Origin: JBPOJN01 sp052033505
GTDB taxonomy: Bacteria; UBA10199; JACPAL01; GCA-016699445
DNA: 64,000 nt
Assembly: GCA_052033505.1 (NCBI GenBank)
Contig: JBPOJN010000020.1
Span: 1 to 64,000, forward strand
Direction: 5' to 3'
Shown: in pieces, positions 51,484-60,832 of the stretch
Layout of the letters: each line of letters opens with the position of its first letter
Position numbering within the stretch: position 1 is the stretch's first letter
Translations under genes and position numbers: made by a program
The notes under the pieces: generated by a model
Databases searched by the model: none
Seen by the model: the letters and a program-made list of their open reading frames with translations, nothing else
Told to the model about the DNA's origin: nothing

Positions 51484-52257
51484 ATGAAACCTAAATTTTT
51501 AGAATTGGAAAACCGGAACTCGGTTTTGTGGATCCACTTCAACCGTCCCGAGGTCCGGAACGCGTTCTCCCTGGATCTCGCGGCCGAACTCTTGGCGTGC
51601 TTGAAGAAAGCTGCAAAAGACAAATCGGTCGAAGCCGTCGTGATCTCGGGACGCGGCCAGGATTTTTCGGCAGGCGGCGACATCAAGATGATGGGGGAAT
51701 TGCTGAAAAAAGGGAACATCCGCAATTTCTTCCTGGAGATCTCCAAGCGCATCAACGCCTGCGTGCTTGAGGTCCGCCAGATGCCGAAACCCGTGATCGC
51801 GGCGATCCCCGGCTACGTCGGCGGCATCGCGTTCGGTTTCTGCCTCTCAGCCGATTTCCGCGTCGCTTCGCCGAAAGCTCGGCTGCAGGCGGCGACGATT
51901 CATTTGGGCCTCGTCGCGAACGGCGGGGCTACTTACTTTCTCCCCAGGCTCGTGGGCAGTGACCAATCCTCCGAAATCCTGCTTTTGGGAAAACCCGTGC
52001 CGGCCGAAGAAGCGCTGCGCATCGGCCTCGTTCATCGCGTTTTTTCCGAAGATCGTTTCGCCTCCGAAGTTCAAAACTTCGCCGAAGGATTGTTGACCCT
52101 CCCCCGCTACGCGCAAGGACGCGTAAAGCAGATTTTGAATCAAGGTATGGATCGGGAATTGAAAATCCAGCTCGAAAAGGAACGCCAGTCTATCGCGCAA
52201 GCTTCGACGACGCCGGATTACCGGGAACGGGTGCGGCGTTTTCTGCAGAAACGTTAG
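51484..52257 (+). CDS. enoyl-CoA hydratase/isomerase family protein (PaaG-like)
   Basis: The 257-residue protein is a crotonase: oxyanion-hole segments GRGQDFSAGGDIKMMGELLK and PGYVGGIAFGFCLSADFRVA, then HLGLVANGGATYFLPRLVGS and PVPAEEALRIGLVHRVFSED. The GLVxxGGATYFLPRLVG pattern is closest to the PaaG-like group. In that group the second residue of 'PDxGG' is a catalytic Asp, but here it reads ANGG, so the acid is replaced by Asn. The true reaction is thus uncertain; the family covers hydration, isomerisation and dehydration of acyl-CoA. The 3' end overlaps the convergent gene by 68 bases. Confidence 0.8.
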   Translation: MKPKFLELENRNSVLWIHFNRPEVRNAFSLDLAAELLACLKKAAKDKSVEAVVISGRGQDFSAGGDIKMMGELLKKGNIRNFFLEISKRINACVLEVRQMPKPVIAAIPGYVGGIAFGFCLSADFRVASPKARLQAATIHLGLVANGGATYFLPRLVGSDQSSEILLLGKPVPAEEALRIGLVHRVFSEDRFASEVQNFAEGLLTLPRYAQGRVKQILNQGMDRELKIQLEKERQSIAQASTTPDYRERVRRFLQKR

Positions 52258-53149
52258 ATCTTTTCCAGGGCCCGGTTAATACGGAAGTCGTTTTCGCTTC
52301 CAAGGCATCCAAAGTGTTCCGTCCCAAAAATGCCTTCAGTCCCAATGGCAATCCCCGTTCGCCGTAACAAACCTCGCCAATACCATAAAAGAACGAATAG
52401 TGGATGCGCACGTAGTCACCGACGAAACAAACCTCCGCTTTTCGTCTGACCCGCGGGGTGACGATATCCTGCAGTCTTTTAGGCGGAACGATCTCGATGT
52501 CCCAAGGATTTCCTCTCTCTCCTTGCGGAAGGAAGAAGCGCTGAAGCCGTTCCGATAGTCGCGGCAAAGGGTCCCCCGGAAGATGGGACCGGTGAATGTC
52601 TTCTTTCGCGAAGAAACTGACGGCCCTGGGTTGGGCGGGTGCGCGAGACGTATCGTGCCCCAACAGGGCACCCAACCAACTCGCCGGCTGAGAGGGAGCG
52701 GGAGCATCGAACCGCACGTAATGCACCGCTTTACCGGAAAATCCGTAGCCGATTTCCATATAGTGACGGGACGGAAATTTGACGTGCAGCACCCGGCCGT
52801 CGGTATGCACGAAAAGGGTGTTCTTCAGGGGGGTTTTATCGTCATTCGAGAAATAAACCGCGCAATCGGAGTACCAGCACGATTGAAGCTCCCGAAGAGA
52901 ATTCGGGACGGCGGGACTCGCCAAAGAAGTCGTCTGAACGCGCAAACCCTTCAAAATATCCCGTTCTACGTAGCCAAGATCCAAGCGAAAGCCGGGCGAG
53001 TGTTGGTCTTGGACGACTCTATTGACGACTTCCCACAACCATTGGACGTCATAGCTCAGCTTTTCGGAGGAAATCAGCGGCAGCAACTCACCGGGAGCGA
53101 AAAGCCGGGCGGACGTATCGACGAAAACTGGAAAGAAAGCCGCTATCAT
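52190..53149 (-). CDS. hypothetical protein
   Basis: The 319-residue product has no signal peptide or membrane helix and is predicted mixed alpha/beta (SCWYSDCAVYFSNDDKTPLK, then HYMEIGYGFSGKAVHYVRFD). No family is recognised. It is another of the large orphan soluble proteins in the window. It overlaps the crotonase 3' end by 68 bases in convergent orientation, which is unusually long, so the last residues (NAAPVPGNPASSKLAR) may be less conserved. Confidence 0.5.
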   Translation of the reverse strand: MIAAFFPVFVDTSARLFAPGELLPLISSEKLSYDVQWLWEVVNRVVQDQHSPGFRLDLGYVERDILKGLRVQTTSLASPAVPNSLRELQSCWYSDCAVYFSNDDKTPLKNTLFVHTDGRVLHVKFPSRHYMEIGYGFSGKAVHYVRFDAPAPSQPASWLGALLGHDTSRAPAQPRAVSFFAKEDIHRSHLPGDPLPRLSERLQRFFLPQGERGNPWDIEIVPPKRLQDIVTPRVRRKAEVCFVGDYVRIHYSFFYGIGEVCYGERGLPLGLKAFLGRNTLDALEAKTTSVLTGPWKRSNVSAENAAPVPGNPASSKLAR

Positions 53150-53215
53150 TCTCCCTCCATCGACTCACTTCAGGGGAAGTTGCATGAAATCTGGGAGTAT
53201 TTCTATCCGAAAGAC

Positions 53216-54388
53216 TTAACGTTTTTTGATGAGGAGGCGCCGCTCGATCTCGAAGATTTTTTCGGGGATTTTTTCTTTACCGAGATCCTTCTTGTCGTTC
53301 TCTTTCACGAAAAGATCGGCGCCGAATTTTTCCAGGGCTTCCTTGGGGCGGATGTTCTTGATGCCGATCAACTGCATCGTCACGATGCCGGCGTTCAATT
53401 CTTTCGGGCCTTCTTCTTTCGAGAGGATGCGGCTGATCGCATAGACGGTCTCGCCGGCGTAAGCGGGCTGCGTGTGATAGCCTTCGGTGTAGCCCAAATC
53501 CCAAATCGCATTTTCACTCACGTCGCGCGAGGCCAAGCCGGCCAACCACGCGAAAACCAAACCACCATAAATGATCGGTTCGCCTGACATCGGACCCGAA
53601 CGGCCCGTCGAATACAGGCGATCATAGTGCAACGGATGCGTGTTCATCACGCGGTAGGTCCACGGGATGTGTTCCTGAGTCATCGTGCGGCCGTTCGCGT
53701 GCACGATGATGTCGCCGACCGTGAAATCTTCGAAATACGTGCGCGTACCGGTCAGGTTCGCGGGAACTTTCGCGGGGATTTGCGGAATATTTAAGACGAT
53801 GTCGGTGACGTTTTTGACTTCCGGAAACGGTTCACCCGCAACGGTCGTGGGATCGCTCTTCTTGCCCGCGGGCGCGACCATGATCTTGCGGTCGTATTGC
53901 AGGACGAGTTCGTCTTTTTGATTGAGCCCGATCGTGCGGATCGTGACGATGCCGGGCTTGCCTTCGCCCTTCTCCTGGCGCTTCAAGACCTTCGTAAGCG
54001 CTCGTAACGTGTCTCCGGGATAAACAGTCTTCAGGAAATGCACGTCGTAATAACCCAAGTTCGCGATCGCCTTTTCGGAATCGTTCTGCACCCCGAGGGA
54101 GAGGGCGATGTTCATGACCATGAGCGGGGCGACGACCAGGTCTTTGAACCCATGCGCCTTCGCGAATTCGGCGTTGATATAAAGAGGATTGGTCTCCATG
54201 AAGCTGGTGGCGAATTCGACGGCAAACGCCCGGTCGATCGTGATGCCGCGCGGGTGTGCGAAGACTTCCCCTTCGGCGAAATCTTCCAGCACGCGGCCGT
54301 ATTGCGGATATTTGGCCTTGGCCAGATCCACAGCGACTTCCTTGGATTTCTCGGATTGTTTGATGGCTTTAATATTGAGTTCTGTCAT
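53216..54388 (-). CDS. mch: mesaconyl-CoA hydratase (MaoC-type double hot-dog)
   Basis: The 390-residue protein has two MaoC-like hot-dog domains. The first contains [20 protein letters not shown] with [11 protein letters not shown]. The second contains [20 protein letters not shown] with [20 protein letters not shown], where the H-Y-D of 'LHYD' matches the catalytic region. The first half has Asn at the equivalent position (LYIN), so activity probably lies in the C-terminal half. Layout and length match mesaconyl-CoA hydratase (beta-methylmalyl-CoA dehydratase) of the ethylmalonyl-CoA pathway, which interconverts mesaconyl-CoA and beta-methylmalyl-CoA. Adjacent pathway genes at 55093 and 58789 support it. 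Confidence 0.85.
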   Translation of the reverse strand: MTELNIKAIKQSEKSKEVAVDLAKAKYPQYGRVLEDFAEGEVFAHPRGITIDRAFAVEFATSFMETNPLYINAEFAKAHGFKDLVVAPLMVMNIALSLGVQNDSEKAIANLGYYDVHFLKTVYPGDTLRALTKVLKRQEKGEGKPGIVTIRTIGLNQKDELVLQYDRKIMVAPAGKKSDPTTVAGEPFPEVKNVTDIVLNIPQIPAKVPANLTGTRTYFEDFTVGDIIVHANGRTMTQEHIPWTYRVMNTHPLHYDRLYSTGRSGPMSGEPIIYGGLVFAWLAGLASRDVSENAIWDLGYTEGYHTQPAYAGETVYAISRILSKEEGPKELNAGIVTMQLIGIKNIRPKEALEKFGADLFVKENDKKDLGKEKIPEKIFEIERRLLIKKR

Positions 54389-54447
54389 AGGGGTGCGGCT
54401 TTAAAATGATCTCGCTTTTCGTGTCAATTGAACTTAGCCTTTTGTAA

Positions 54448-54651
54448 ATGTCTCACCTTCAAAAATCCACGGCACTCCAGGAAGCGGAAGCTTGGGGTAT
54501 CGACGTCTCTCTGATCGAGGCCAATTTGGCGCGAACGCATACGGAACGCTTGGAAATCCTGCAGCAGGCTTTGGATACGATCATCAGTTTGAGAAAGGCC
54601 TACGCAAGCACGCAACATGAAGAGCCTTCTTCAAAAATTACTGAGAAATAA
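54448..54651 (+). CDS. small protein paired with a nucleotidyltransferase
   Basis: The 67-residue product is an amphipathic helical protein: MSHLQKSTALQEAEAWGIDV, then SLIEANLARTHTERLEILQQ, then ALDTIISLRKAYASTQHEEP. Its end overlaps the next gene by 35 bases, so the pair is co-translated. The arrangement of a small helical protein before a nucleotidyltransferase is typical of toxin-antitoxin pairs such as the MNT/HEPN or AbiEi/AbiEii kinds, but this small protein matches none that I know. It is opposite in direction to the flanking CoA genes. Confidence 0.6.
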   Translation: MSHLQKSTALQEAEAWGIDVSLIEANLARTHTERLEILQQALDTIISLRKAYASTQHEEPSSKITEK

Positions 54652-55090
54652 AGTCGATTGCGTTTTAGTCGGTGGTCTCGCGGCGACCGTGTATGGCGTT
54701 TCCACGGTGACTTACGACGTGGACGTTTGCTTTGATTTCACTCCGGAAAACATTCGGAAGCTATTAGAGGCTCTTCAAGGCATCCACCCACGCGTGCGGG
54801 CTCAAGCTGGCTGGGTGGCTTTGGACGATCTTCCGCTGAATCAGCTGACGGCTCTAGAAAATCTTTATCTGCAAACCGACGAAGGAAGCCTCGACTTATT
54901 GGGATCTTTGCATGGCGTCGGCGATTACTCCGAAGTCAAAAAACATTCCCTGGAAATTACCGTTTTCGATTCAGCCTGCCGCATCCTCGATCTTGAAACA
55001 TTGATCCAGGTCAAAGAAAGCCTAGGCCGTCCGAAAGACCGGCAAGTCGTCTTGGAACTCAAAGTGATCCAGGAGAAACAGCGGAGTTAG
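54617..55090 (+). CDS. nucleotidyltransferase-fold protein
   Basis: The 157-residue protein has the NTase opening DCVLVGGLAATVYGVSTVTY, then DVDVCFDFTPENIRKLLEAL, with the G-G-x-x-A...Y-G...T-x-D-x-D pattern of the nucleotidyltransferase fold. The helical and beta C-terminal half (GSLDLLGSLHGVGDYSEVKK, then CRILDLETLIQVKESLGRPK, D-R) resembles the AbiEii/MenT-like and DUF6036 group. Such proteins adenylylate or otherwise nucleotidylate partner proteins or tRNA. The pair with the 67-residue gene is a candidate toxin-antitoxin locus inserted between mch and mcd. Confidence 0.75.
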   Translation: MKSLLQKLLRNKVDCVLVGGLAATVYGVSTVTYDVDVCFDFTPENIRKLLEALQGIHPRVRAQAGWVALDDLPLNQLTALENLYLQTDEGSLDLLGSLHGVGDYSEVKKHSLEITVFDSACRILDLETLIQVKESLGRPKDRQVVLELKVIQEKQRS

Positions 55091-55092
55091 GC

Positions 55093-56745
55093 TTAGAGAT
55101 AGTTTTTGAGCAACGCCGGCGCGATCACGCGCAGGGCCAAGACTTCTTCGGCGCCTTCGAAGAGAGAGAAGACGCGCGCGTCGACGAAGTAGCGGCTGAC
55201 CGCGTATTCTTCGGCGTAACCGTAACCGCCGTGGATTTGCAACGCTTCGCGCGCGACCCATTCGCTGATCTTCGACGTGTAAAATTTCACGAGTGAGGCC
55301 TCCATGAGACCCTTGTGGTCGTCCATCAAACGGCACGCATGATACGTTGCTTGGCGGCTCGCTTGGATGAGCGCGGCCATGCGCGTGATCTTCCACTGCG
55401 TCATTTGATAATCAAAAATCGGCTTCGAAAACACTTTACGGTCGTTCGCGTAGCGGACGGCCGCTTCCAAAGACGCCTGCATGACGCCCAAGGCGCGCGC
55501 CGCGGTTTGCAAACGGCCGCCGGCGAAACCTTCCATCTGGAGATAGAAACCTTTTCCGAGACCGCTTTCGCCGCCGATCAAATTTTCTTCGGGCACCCAA
55601 TAATTTTCGAAGGCGACTTCATAGGAATGCATGCCGCGGTAACCGATGGTGGGGATGGCCTTGCCTTCGATGTGGCCGCCGTGTTCGGGCTGGTCGTAAT
55701 TGAATTCATGTCCTTCGAAGCGCGGCTTTTCCGCGATCAGGATCGTCATGCCGCGGTGTTTTTTCGACATGTCGGGGTCCGTGCGGCAGAGCACCATGAG
55801 CGAATCCGCGTAGCCTGCGAACGTACACCAAGTCTTCACGCCGTTAATCAGCCAGCCGTCTTGACCGGACTTCGATTTTCCACGCACGGCCGTGACTTTC
55901 ATGCCGGCCACGTCGCTGCCGTAGTCGGGTTCCGTGACGGCCACGCCCGCCATGCGTTCGCCGGAGGCGAGCAAGGGAAGCCATTTCGCTTTTTGTTCTT
56001 CGGTGCCGCCTTTGAGGATGGCTTTCGATAAAATTTCGGGGCGCGTGATCAGAGATCCCGCGACGCCTAAAGACCCTCGCGACAATTCTTCGGTCACGAC
56101 GACCATGCTGGTGTTATCCGGCTTCGCGTCGTCCTGGAATCCGCCATATTGCTGCGGAATCGAAAGCCCGAAGCAGCCGAGCTCGATCAAGCCCTGCATG
56201 ATGTCTTGGGGGATCAGGAGATCATGGCGATGGACTTTTTCGGCGACCGGCATGACGCGGTCTTCGGCGAATTTCTTGAACGTCTCGCGAAACATTTGAT
56301 GCTGTTCATCCAAACCATAAGCCCCGCCGCCCTTGTCGCTCACGAGCTTGGCCAAGCGCGCGTAGTTGTCGCCGGCGAGTATCTTTTCGACGATTTTCGT
56401 GAGTTCGGGATTCCAGATCGTCTCGCGCAGCTTCGGCTCGTCGACGCCCCATTCGTGGAAACGGTAACTGATCTTATCCGAAAAATTCCGGATCATCTCG
56501 GCGGTGAAAATATCGGCCAAACCCTGCTCGACGTCGCCGGGATTTTTGGCCGCGTAGGCCTGAACCTGCTCGGCCGCGTAAATTTCGGAGGCGATCCAGG
56601 CGAAGTCGTAGGCAACTTGCTGGAAGAGGTCGAGTTTCGCGGTGGAAATATCCTTCCCGTCGGAGGCACGCGCAGCCAAGGCTTTTCCGATGTGATCGCG
56701 TAAGTTTTTGGCGGAATCAATGAGTTGAGAGGCGTTTGTCGTCAT
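55093..56745 (-). CDS. mcd: methylsuccinyl-CoA dehydrogenase
   Basis: The 550-residue protein is an acyl-CoA dehydrogenase with the extra ~150-residue N-terminal helical domain that sets methylsuccinyl-CoA dehydrogenase apart from ordinary members (~380). Core motifs are GLSIPQQYGGF, the FAD-binding MAGVAVTEPDYGSDVAGMKV, then GWLINGVKTWCTFAGYADSL. The C-terminal GGYGYAEEYAVSRYFVDARV, then FSLFEGAEEVLALRVIA, is typical of Mcd. It oxidises (2S)-methylsuccinyl-CoA to mesaconyl-CoA, the step before mch. Genes of the neighbouring steps on the same strand support the assignment. Confidence 0.88.
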   Translation of the reverse strand: MTTNASQLIDSAKNLRDHIGKALAARASDGKDISTAKLDLFQQVAYDFAWIASEIYAAEQVQAYAAKNPGDVEQGLADIFTAEMIRNFSDKISYRFHEWGVDEPKLRETIWNPELTKIVEKILAGDNYARLAKLVSDKGGGAYGLDEQHQMFRETFKKFAEDRVMPVAEKVHRHDLLIPQDIMQGLIELGCFGLSIPQQYGGFQDDAKPDNTSMVVVTEELSRGSLGVAGSLITRPEILSKAILKGGTEEQKAKWLPLLASGERMAGVAVTEPDYGSDVAGMKVTAVRGKSKSGQDGWLINGVKTWCTFAGYADSLMVLCRTDPDMSKKHRGMTILIAEKPRFEGHEFNYDQPEHGGHIEGKAIPTIGYRGMHSYEVAFENYWVPEENLIGGESGLGKGFYLQMEGFAGGRLQTAARALGVMQASLEAAVRYANDRKVFSKPIFDYQMTQWKITRMAALIQASRQATYHACRLMDDHKGLMEASLVKFYTSKISEWVAREALQIHGGYGYAEEYAVSRYFVDARVFSLFEGAEEVLALRVIAPALLKNYL

Positions 56746-56789
56746 AGTGCGCGCGTTCTAGCGGCACCTTCCGGAGGCTGTCAACTACG

Positions 56790-58748
56790 CTATTTCACCT
56801 GAACCGGTGACGTAAAAAGGATTTTCAGGACCTTTTGCGCCAGCGCGCGCGCGCCGACGAGGGGACCATTCGCGTGCGCGTATAATTCCCCGACCAACTC
56901 CGACGGACCGTGCGCGTGGGTGCGCCAGCGCGGGGGGCAACCGTTTTCCCAGGCGCATTTGCTTAAAACTTCGAAGCTTTCGGGAAAATCCTGTTCGAGC
57001 CTTTGACGCCACCAGTCCGCGGCGTTCTCGCGCGGGACGTGAGGCAACGATTTCATCAGGTCGCGTTTTCGTTCCCAAGCCAGGACCGACGACATGCGGA
57101 AGCGGTCAAAATCTTCTTTTTCACGGTCGGCCACCCAGCGCACCAACCCCACAGCCGCCGAGAGCGATATCTTAGGCGTCACGACGATGGAAGGCACGGG
57201 CAGGTCGGTCGTGCGGATCCAAGTCGCGGCCGCCGCATCCCAATTCAGGGAAAAAAGCGGCTGCAGGACGTTCAGAATCGCGGGAGAAGTGATGGAAAGA
57301 TCGCTTTCGCCGCATAAAACGAAATGCTTCAGCACGGCCGTGAGCAGGTCACCCACGAACGCGGCTTCCAGGCAGAGACCGTAGTCTTGGAGGCTTTTCA
57401 AAATCGACGCGAGATCGGAGACCAAACGCAATCGGTCGTTATCCGAAGCTTCGGCTTCCGCACCGATCGCGCGCAGACCCGAAGCCTGGGCGGATTCGGC
57501 GGCCACAAAATTCAAAGCGCTTTGAAACGTTTCCGGCGCCTTGTCTTCCCCGGCTTCCCTATCCTCAGAGACCAGATGAAATTTTTTCTCGGGCGCAGGC
57601 GTGGCGGCTTCGATGTGCTGGATGAGGGGTTTTAAGCCCTGGACGTTCAAAATTTCCGCTGTCGTCATGAGACGCTTCAAAAGCGACAAAATCGTCTGAC
57701 GCTGCACCGCGGAATGCGTCCACTCGGCGGACACCTGCGACTCCGGATTGTTCTTGGCCAGGAAAGCCTGGAGTTTGCGCTTCAAATAATCGTGTTTTTT
57801 GACGGCCTCGCTCAAACGCTGGCGCAGGACTTCGGACTGCGTCCAGGCCTCCATGAGGCGGTCCCAGGTATTCGGCAATAGATCCCCGCTCAAAATCAAA
57901 TCAATCAAGACCTCACGATTGTCCGCGTCCAGCTTGTCCGAAACAATGTGATTCAATGCCGTTTCCAGCAAGGCCTCGGCCAAAGCCGTATTGCCTTGAG
58001 CGACGACGGTCATCATGCCGGAGGCGACGGGCCAGACGAGATTCGGTTCTTTGCGCGCGAGACGCAGTGTCCTCAAAAAATTCTTGGCCCAAATGATCGA
58101 GGGGATGCGCGAGGGCGGCAAGGCCCCGTTCCAGACGGCGCCTAAGCATGCTTTGCGAAAATCCAAGGCTTTCAGCGCATTTTCCGCAAGACTCAACGCC
58201 TGATGCGTATGCTCTTCGTAAAGATCCCAACGGTCTTGGTCGGGCTGGGTCTCGCGCTGGAAAAGCTGCGGCATGATGGCGGGCAGGTTCATGCTTTTCT
58301 GGCTGACGATGCGCTTCCAATACTTGCCGACGTGAAACACGCTGCCGCTGCGGATAGTTTCCATCAGATCCGAAAGGGCCGGAAAGTCGCGATCCATCAC
58401 GAAAGGACGATCGTTCAAACGGTCGCTCAAATTTTGGTCGGGTGCGTTCTCGATGACGTACAAGAACGAACGGGGCGTGACCGCGAACGACGACAGGAAT
58501 TTCTTAAGCCGCCCCACGCCGTATTCTTTGTCGGAAATATTCGCGGCATTCAGCCGCTCTTCGACGCCGCGCAGTGTTTCCTGAAAATGCGGTGAGTGGG
58601 AGACTTCTTCGGATGTATCGCGCAGCAAAGCCAGGGCCCGATGCGCCCAGGACACGGCGCCTTCCAGACCTTCCTCCGAAGACACGTCTTCGCCCTCACG
58701 CAGAAGCGCGCGGAAACGTTTCCGCATCTCAGTGGCGTCTAATTCCAT
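56790..58748 (-). CDS. large orphan protein inside the ethylmalonyl-CoA gene cluster
   Basis: The 652-residue product is helical without signal peptide or membrane segments. Features include EEGLEGAVSWAHRALALLRD, an acidic loop rich in E/D around residues 390-410 (SEDREAGEDKAPETF) and YSLNW-type aromatic stretches near the C-terminus. No family is recognised. It lies between mcd (44 bp downstream) and the methylmalyl-CoA lyase (40 bp upstream) on the same strand, so it probably belongs to that transcript. It might be a regulator or assembly factor, but nothing in the sequence shows this. Confidence 0.6.
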   Translation of the reverse strand: MELDATEMRKRFRALLREGEDVSSEEGLEGAVSWAHRALALLRDTSEEVSHSPHFQETLRGVEERLNAANISDKEYGVGRLKKFLSSFAVTPRSFLYVIENAPDQNLSDRLNDRPFVMDRDFPALSDLMETIRSGSVFHVGKYWKRIVSQKSMNLPAIMPQLFQRETQPDQDRWDLYEEHTHQALSLAENALKALDFRKACLGAVWNGALPPSRIPSIIWAKNFLRTLRLARKEPNLVWPVASGMMTVVAQGNTALAEALLETALNHIVSDKLDADNREVLIDLILSGDLLPNTWDRLMEAWTQSEVLRQRLSEAVKKHDYLKRKLQAFLAKNNPESQVSAEWTHSAVQRQTILSLLKRLMTTAEILNVQGLKPLIQHIEAATPAPEKKFHLVSEDREAGEDKAPETFQSALNFVAAESAQASGLRAIGAEAEASDNDRLRLVSDLASILKSLQDYGLCLEAAFVGDLLTAVLKHFVLCGESDLSITSPAILNVLQPLFSLNWDAAAATWIRTTDLPVPSIVVTPKISLSAAVGLVRWVADREKEDFDRFRMSSVLAWERKRDLMKSLPHVPRENAADWWRQRLEQDFPESFEVLSKCAWENGCPPRWRTHAHGPSELVGELYAHANGPLVGARALAQKVLKILFTSPVQVK

Positions 58749-58788
58749 AGGTGCGTTTGTCGGGACGGGACGGCGAAAGTTGCTTCAA

Positions 58789-59778
58789 TTATCCGAAAAA
58801 CGCCTTCTGGGCGGCTTCCGGAAGTTTGCCTCCGGCGACGTGAACTCTTTGGATTAATTCCCAATAATAACGGTAAGTCGCGCGGTCATGGAGCTCGCCT
58901 TCAAACTGGATCGGACCCCAGTTGGCTTCTTGGGCGGCGAGTAAAATCTTGCTGCCGGTCTCGACTTTGGAATCATCCGGCGCCATGGCGGCGACGATGG
59001 CGTCGATCTGCGTGGGATAGATGGACCACATGCGCAGGAAACCGAATTCATTGCGCGCGCGCGTCGCGTCGGCCTTGGTTTTTTCGAAATCCTTCAGGTC
59101 GAGCGTGACGTTGTGGGCCGGAATGATGCCGTTCGCCAGCGCCGCGGCGCAGAGTTCCGCCTTCGCGCGCGCGATCAAACGATGCTCGAACTGTCCCGGA
59201 GAGCGCATGCACGTATCGGGAATGGCGCCGTGGTAGCCGGAGACGAAATCCATGAGACCGAAATCCAACACCTGCATCCACGGCATCGCCGCGATCTGCC
59301 AGATGTCCTTCAACGCCCCGTGCGTTTCGATCAACACGTGGATCGGGATTTCGCGCTGGATGTTATTTTTTTTGGCGACTTCCTGAATGTACGAAATCAT
59401 TTCCTTCACTTGAGACGCGGCCGTGGGCTTGGGGATGGTTATGTAGGCCAACTCATTGCCAGCACCGGCGACCAAGATATCGATATCCTGCTTCCAATAC
59501 GCGTTCGTGTAATCATGAATGCGCGCGCCGGCCATCTTGTGCTTGTTGAGCGGCCCCTTCGCCATCGCGACGATCATCTCGGCGTGCTCTTTTTCCTTGC
59601 CCGTCGGCGCTCCGTCTTCGCAATCCATCGTGATGTCGAAAACGCCGCCTTTTTGATTCTGCAGCTCCATCGCCTTCGTGATGAGCTTCTCCGACCCTGC
59701 GAAATGTTCGCAGGATGGAATTACGGGAAAAGGTTTTTCGCCTTCAAACAAAGCCTTCGAGGGATGACCGCCGGCCAT
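58789..59778 (-). CDS. malyl/beta-methylmalyl-CoA lyase (CitE/HpcH family)
   Basis: The 329-residue protein is a CoA-ester lyase of the CitE superfamily. Key segments are VFDITMDCEDGAPTGKEKEH, the metal and substrate region IPIHVLIETHGALKDIWQIA with QVLDFGLMDFVSGYHGAI, and FEHRLIARAKAELCAAALAN. The E-T-H-G and D-F-x-L-M-D-F loops are typical. In the ethylmalonyl-CoA pathway such a lyase splits beta-methylmalyl-CoA into propionyl-CoA and glyoxylate, and malyl-CoA into acetyl-CoA and glyoxylate. AAAGGAG lies 7 bases before the ATG. The placement with mch and mcd supports this; other CitE activities cannot be excluded. Confidence 0.8.
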   Translation of the reverse strand: MAGGHPSKALFEGEKPFPVIPSCEHFAGSEKLITKAMELQNQKGGVFDITMDCEDGAPTGKEKEHAEMIVAMAKGPLNKHKMAGARIHDYTNAYWKQDIDILVAGAGNELAYITIPKPTAASQVKEMISYIQEVAKKNNIQREIPIHVLIETHGALKDIWQIAAMPWMQVLDFGLMDFVSGYHGAIPDTCMRSPGQFEHRLIARAKAELCAAALANGIIPAHNVTLDLKDFEKTKADATRARNEFGFLRMWSIYPTQIDAIVAAMAPDDSKVETGSKILLAAQEANWGPIQFEGELHDRATYRYYWELIQRVHVAGGKLPEAAQKAFFG

Positions 59779-59920
59779 AAGAATTCTCCTTTAATAACGA
59801 TGAACGAAAAGTTTTGCGGGTCTAGCGAAGCCAGGCGAAGCTTGTCAAGCGGGGAGGCGCAGTGCGTCACCAACGGAACCTACGCAACAAATCGTAACGA
59901 AGGACGAATCCTCACGAACC

Positions 59921-60823
59921 ATGGTCCTTCGTCCTCTGCCCCCCGTTTCTTCTCCCGTGCCTAGAACGCGCCCAACGACGGCTCCGAGCGGCGCTTCGTT
60001 CCGGCAGCCCGCACCTCAAACCACTGTCTTTGTCCGTCCGGAAGGTTGGAAAAAATCCTGGAAAACCCTCCTCGGCTCGGTGAGCGCTGGCTCCCATCCC
60101 GTCGTGAACCAAGCGGCTCATGTCATGGCGGCCTCGCTGCTCACGCTCGCCGTGACCGCAGGCGTTTCATCTCTTTCGAATCCGACCGCCGTCCTCCCGA
60201 GTCTCACCACTCTCCTGCCAAGCGCGTGGATTTATATTTCGGGTAAACATCGCCTGGATCGACACGCCGAAAAAATTGGTATTTTCACGATCGTGACGAC
60301 CGTGGCCGGTGAAGGGTACGAAGTGAAACAGCCGTCGCAAGACTCCGTGGATTGGATCGAGCCGCTCGATACGGTCATCGAGATTCACTTGAACGAAGAC
60401 ACCATCCTCGAGCGCCTCGAAGGCGTGTCCAAACGGGACGTGCCGAAAACTTTCGAACGGATTTGGCGGGAAGAATTAAAAGCCCACGCCGATGCCATTG
60501 CCGGGATTTTGCGCCGTTCGAATGCAAAGGCCTTGAGGCGTTGGACGATCTTGAATCCCAAATATTTACCGGGCCTCGAACCTTTCGAGATTCACAACGT
60601 CCGGCTCGACCGCTACGAACGCCGTTCTCTTTGGAGACGTTTCCTCTCGCGCCTGATCTTCACGACCTCGCGCGTGCCGCGTTTCGAGCAGGTGATCAAC
60701 AACCTCTTCTTCCGCCCCTGGCGCCGCCTCTTCAAAACTTACCCGACGCGCACTTACGTCGTGCCGAGAGCGGATTTCGGGCGGTTTATTGAGACTTGGA
60801 AGCAGCGATCGAAACCTATTTAG
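59921..60823 (+). CDS. hypothetical protein
   Basis: The 300-residue product has a proline-rich N-terminal ~40 residues (LPPVSSPVPRTRPTTAPSGA), two hydrophobic stretches (AAHVMAASLLTLAVTAGVSS and LPSLTTLLPSAWIYISG) and a globular C-terminal part. The latter includes WIEPLDTVIEIHLNEDTILE, then SNAKALRRWTILNPKYLPGL and ERRSLWRRFLSRLIFTTSRV. It might be a membrane-anchored protein with a basic cytoplasmic domain; no family is recognised. It is opposite in direction to the ethylmalonyl-CoA genes on both sides. Confidence 0.5.
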   Translation: MVLRPLPPVSSPVPRTRPTTAPSGASFRQPAPQTTVFVRPEGWKKSWKTLLGSVSAGSHPVVNQAAHVMAASLLTLAVTAGVSSLSNPTAVLPSLTTLLPSAWIYISGKHRLDRHAEKIGIFTIVTTVAGEGYEVKQPSQDSVDWIEPLDTVIEIHLNEDTILERLEGVSKRDVPKTFERIWREELKAHADAIAGILRRSNAKALRRWTILNPKYLPGLEPFEIHNVRLDRYERRSLWRRFLSRLIFTTSRVPRFEQVINNLFFRPWRRLFKTYPTRTYVVPRADFGRFIETWKQRSKPI

Positions 60824-60832
60824 AATAGATTC

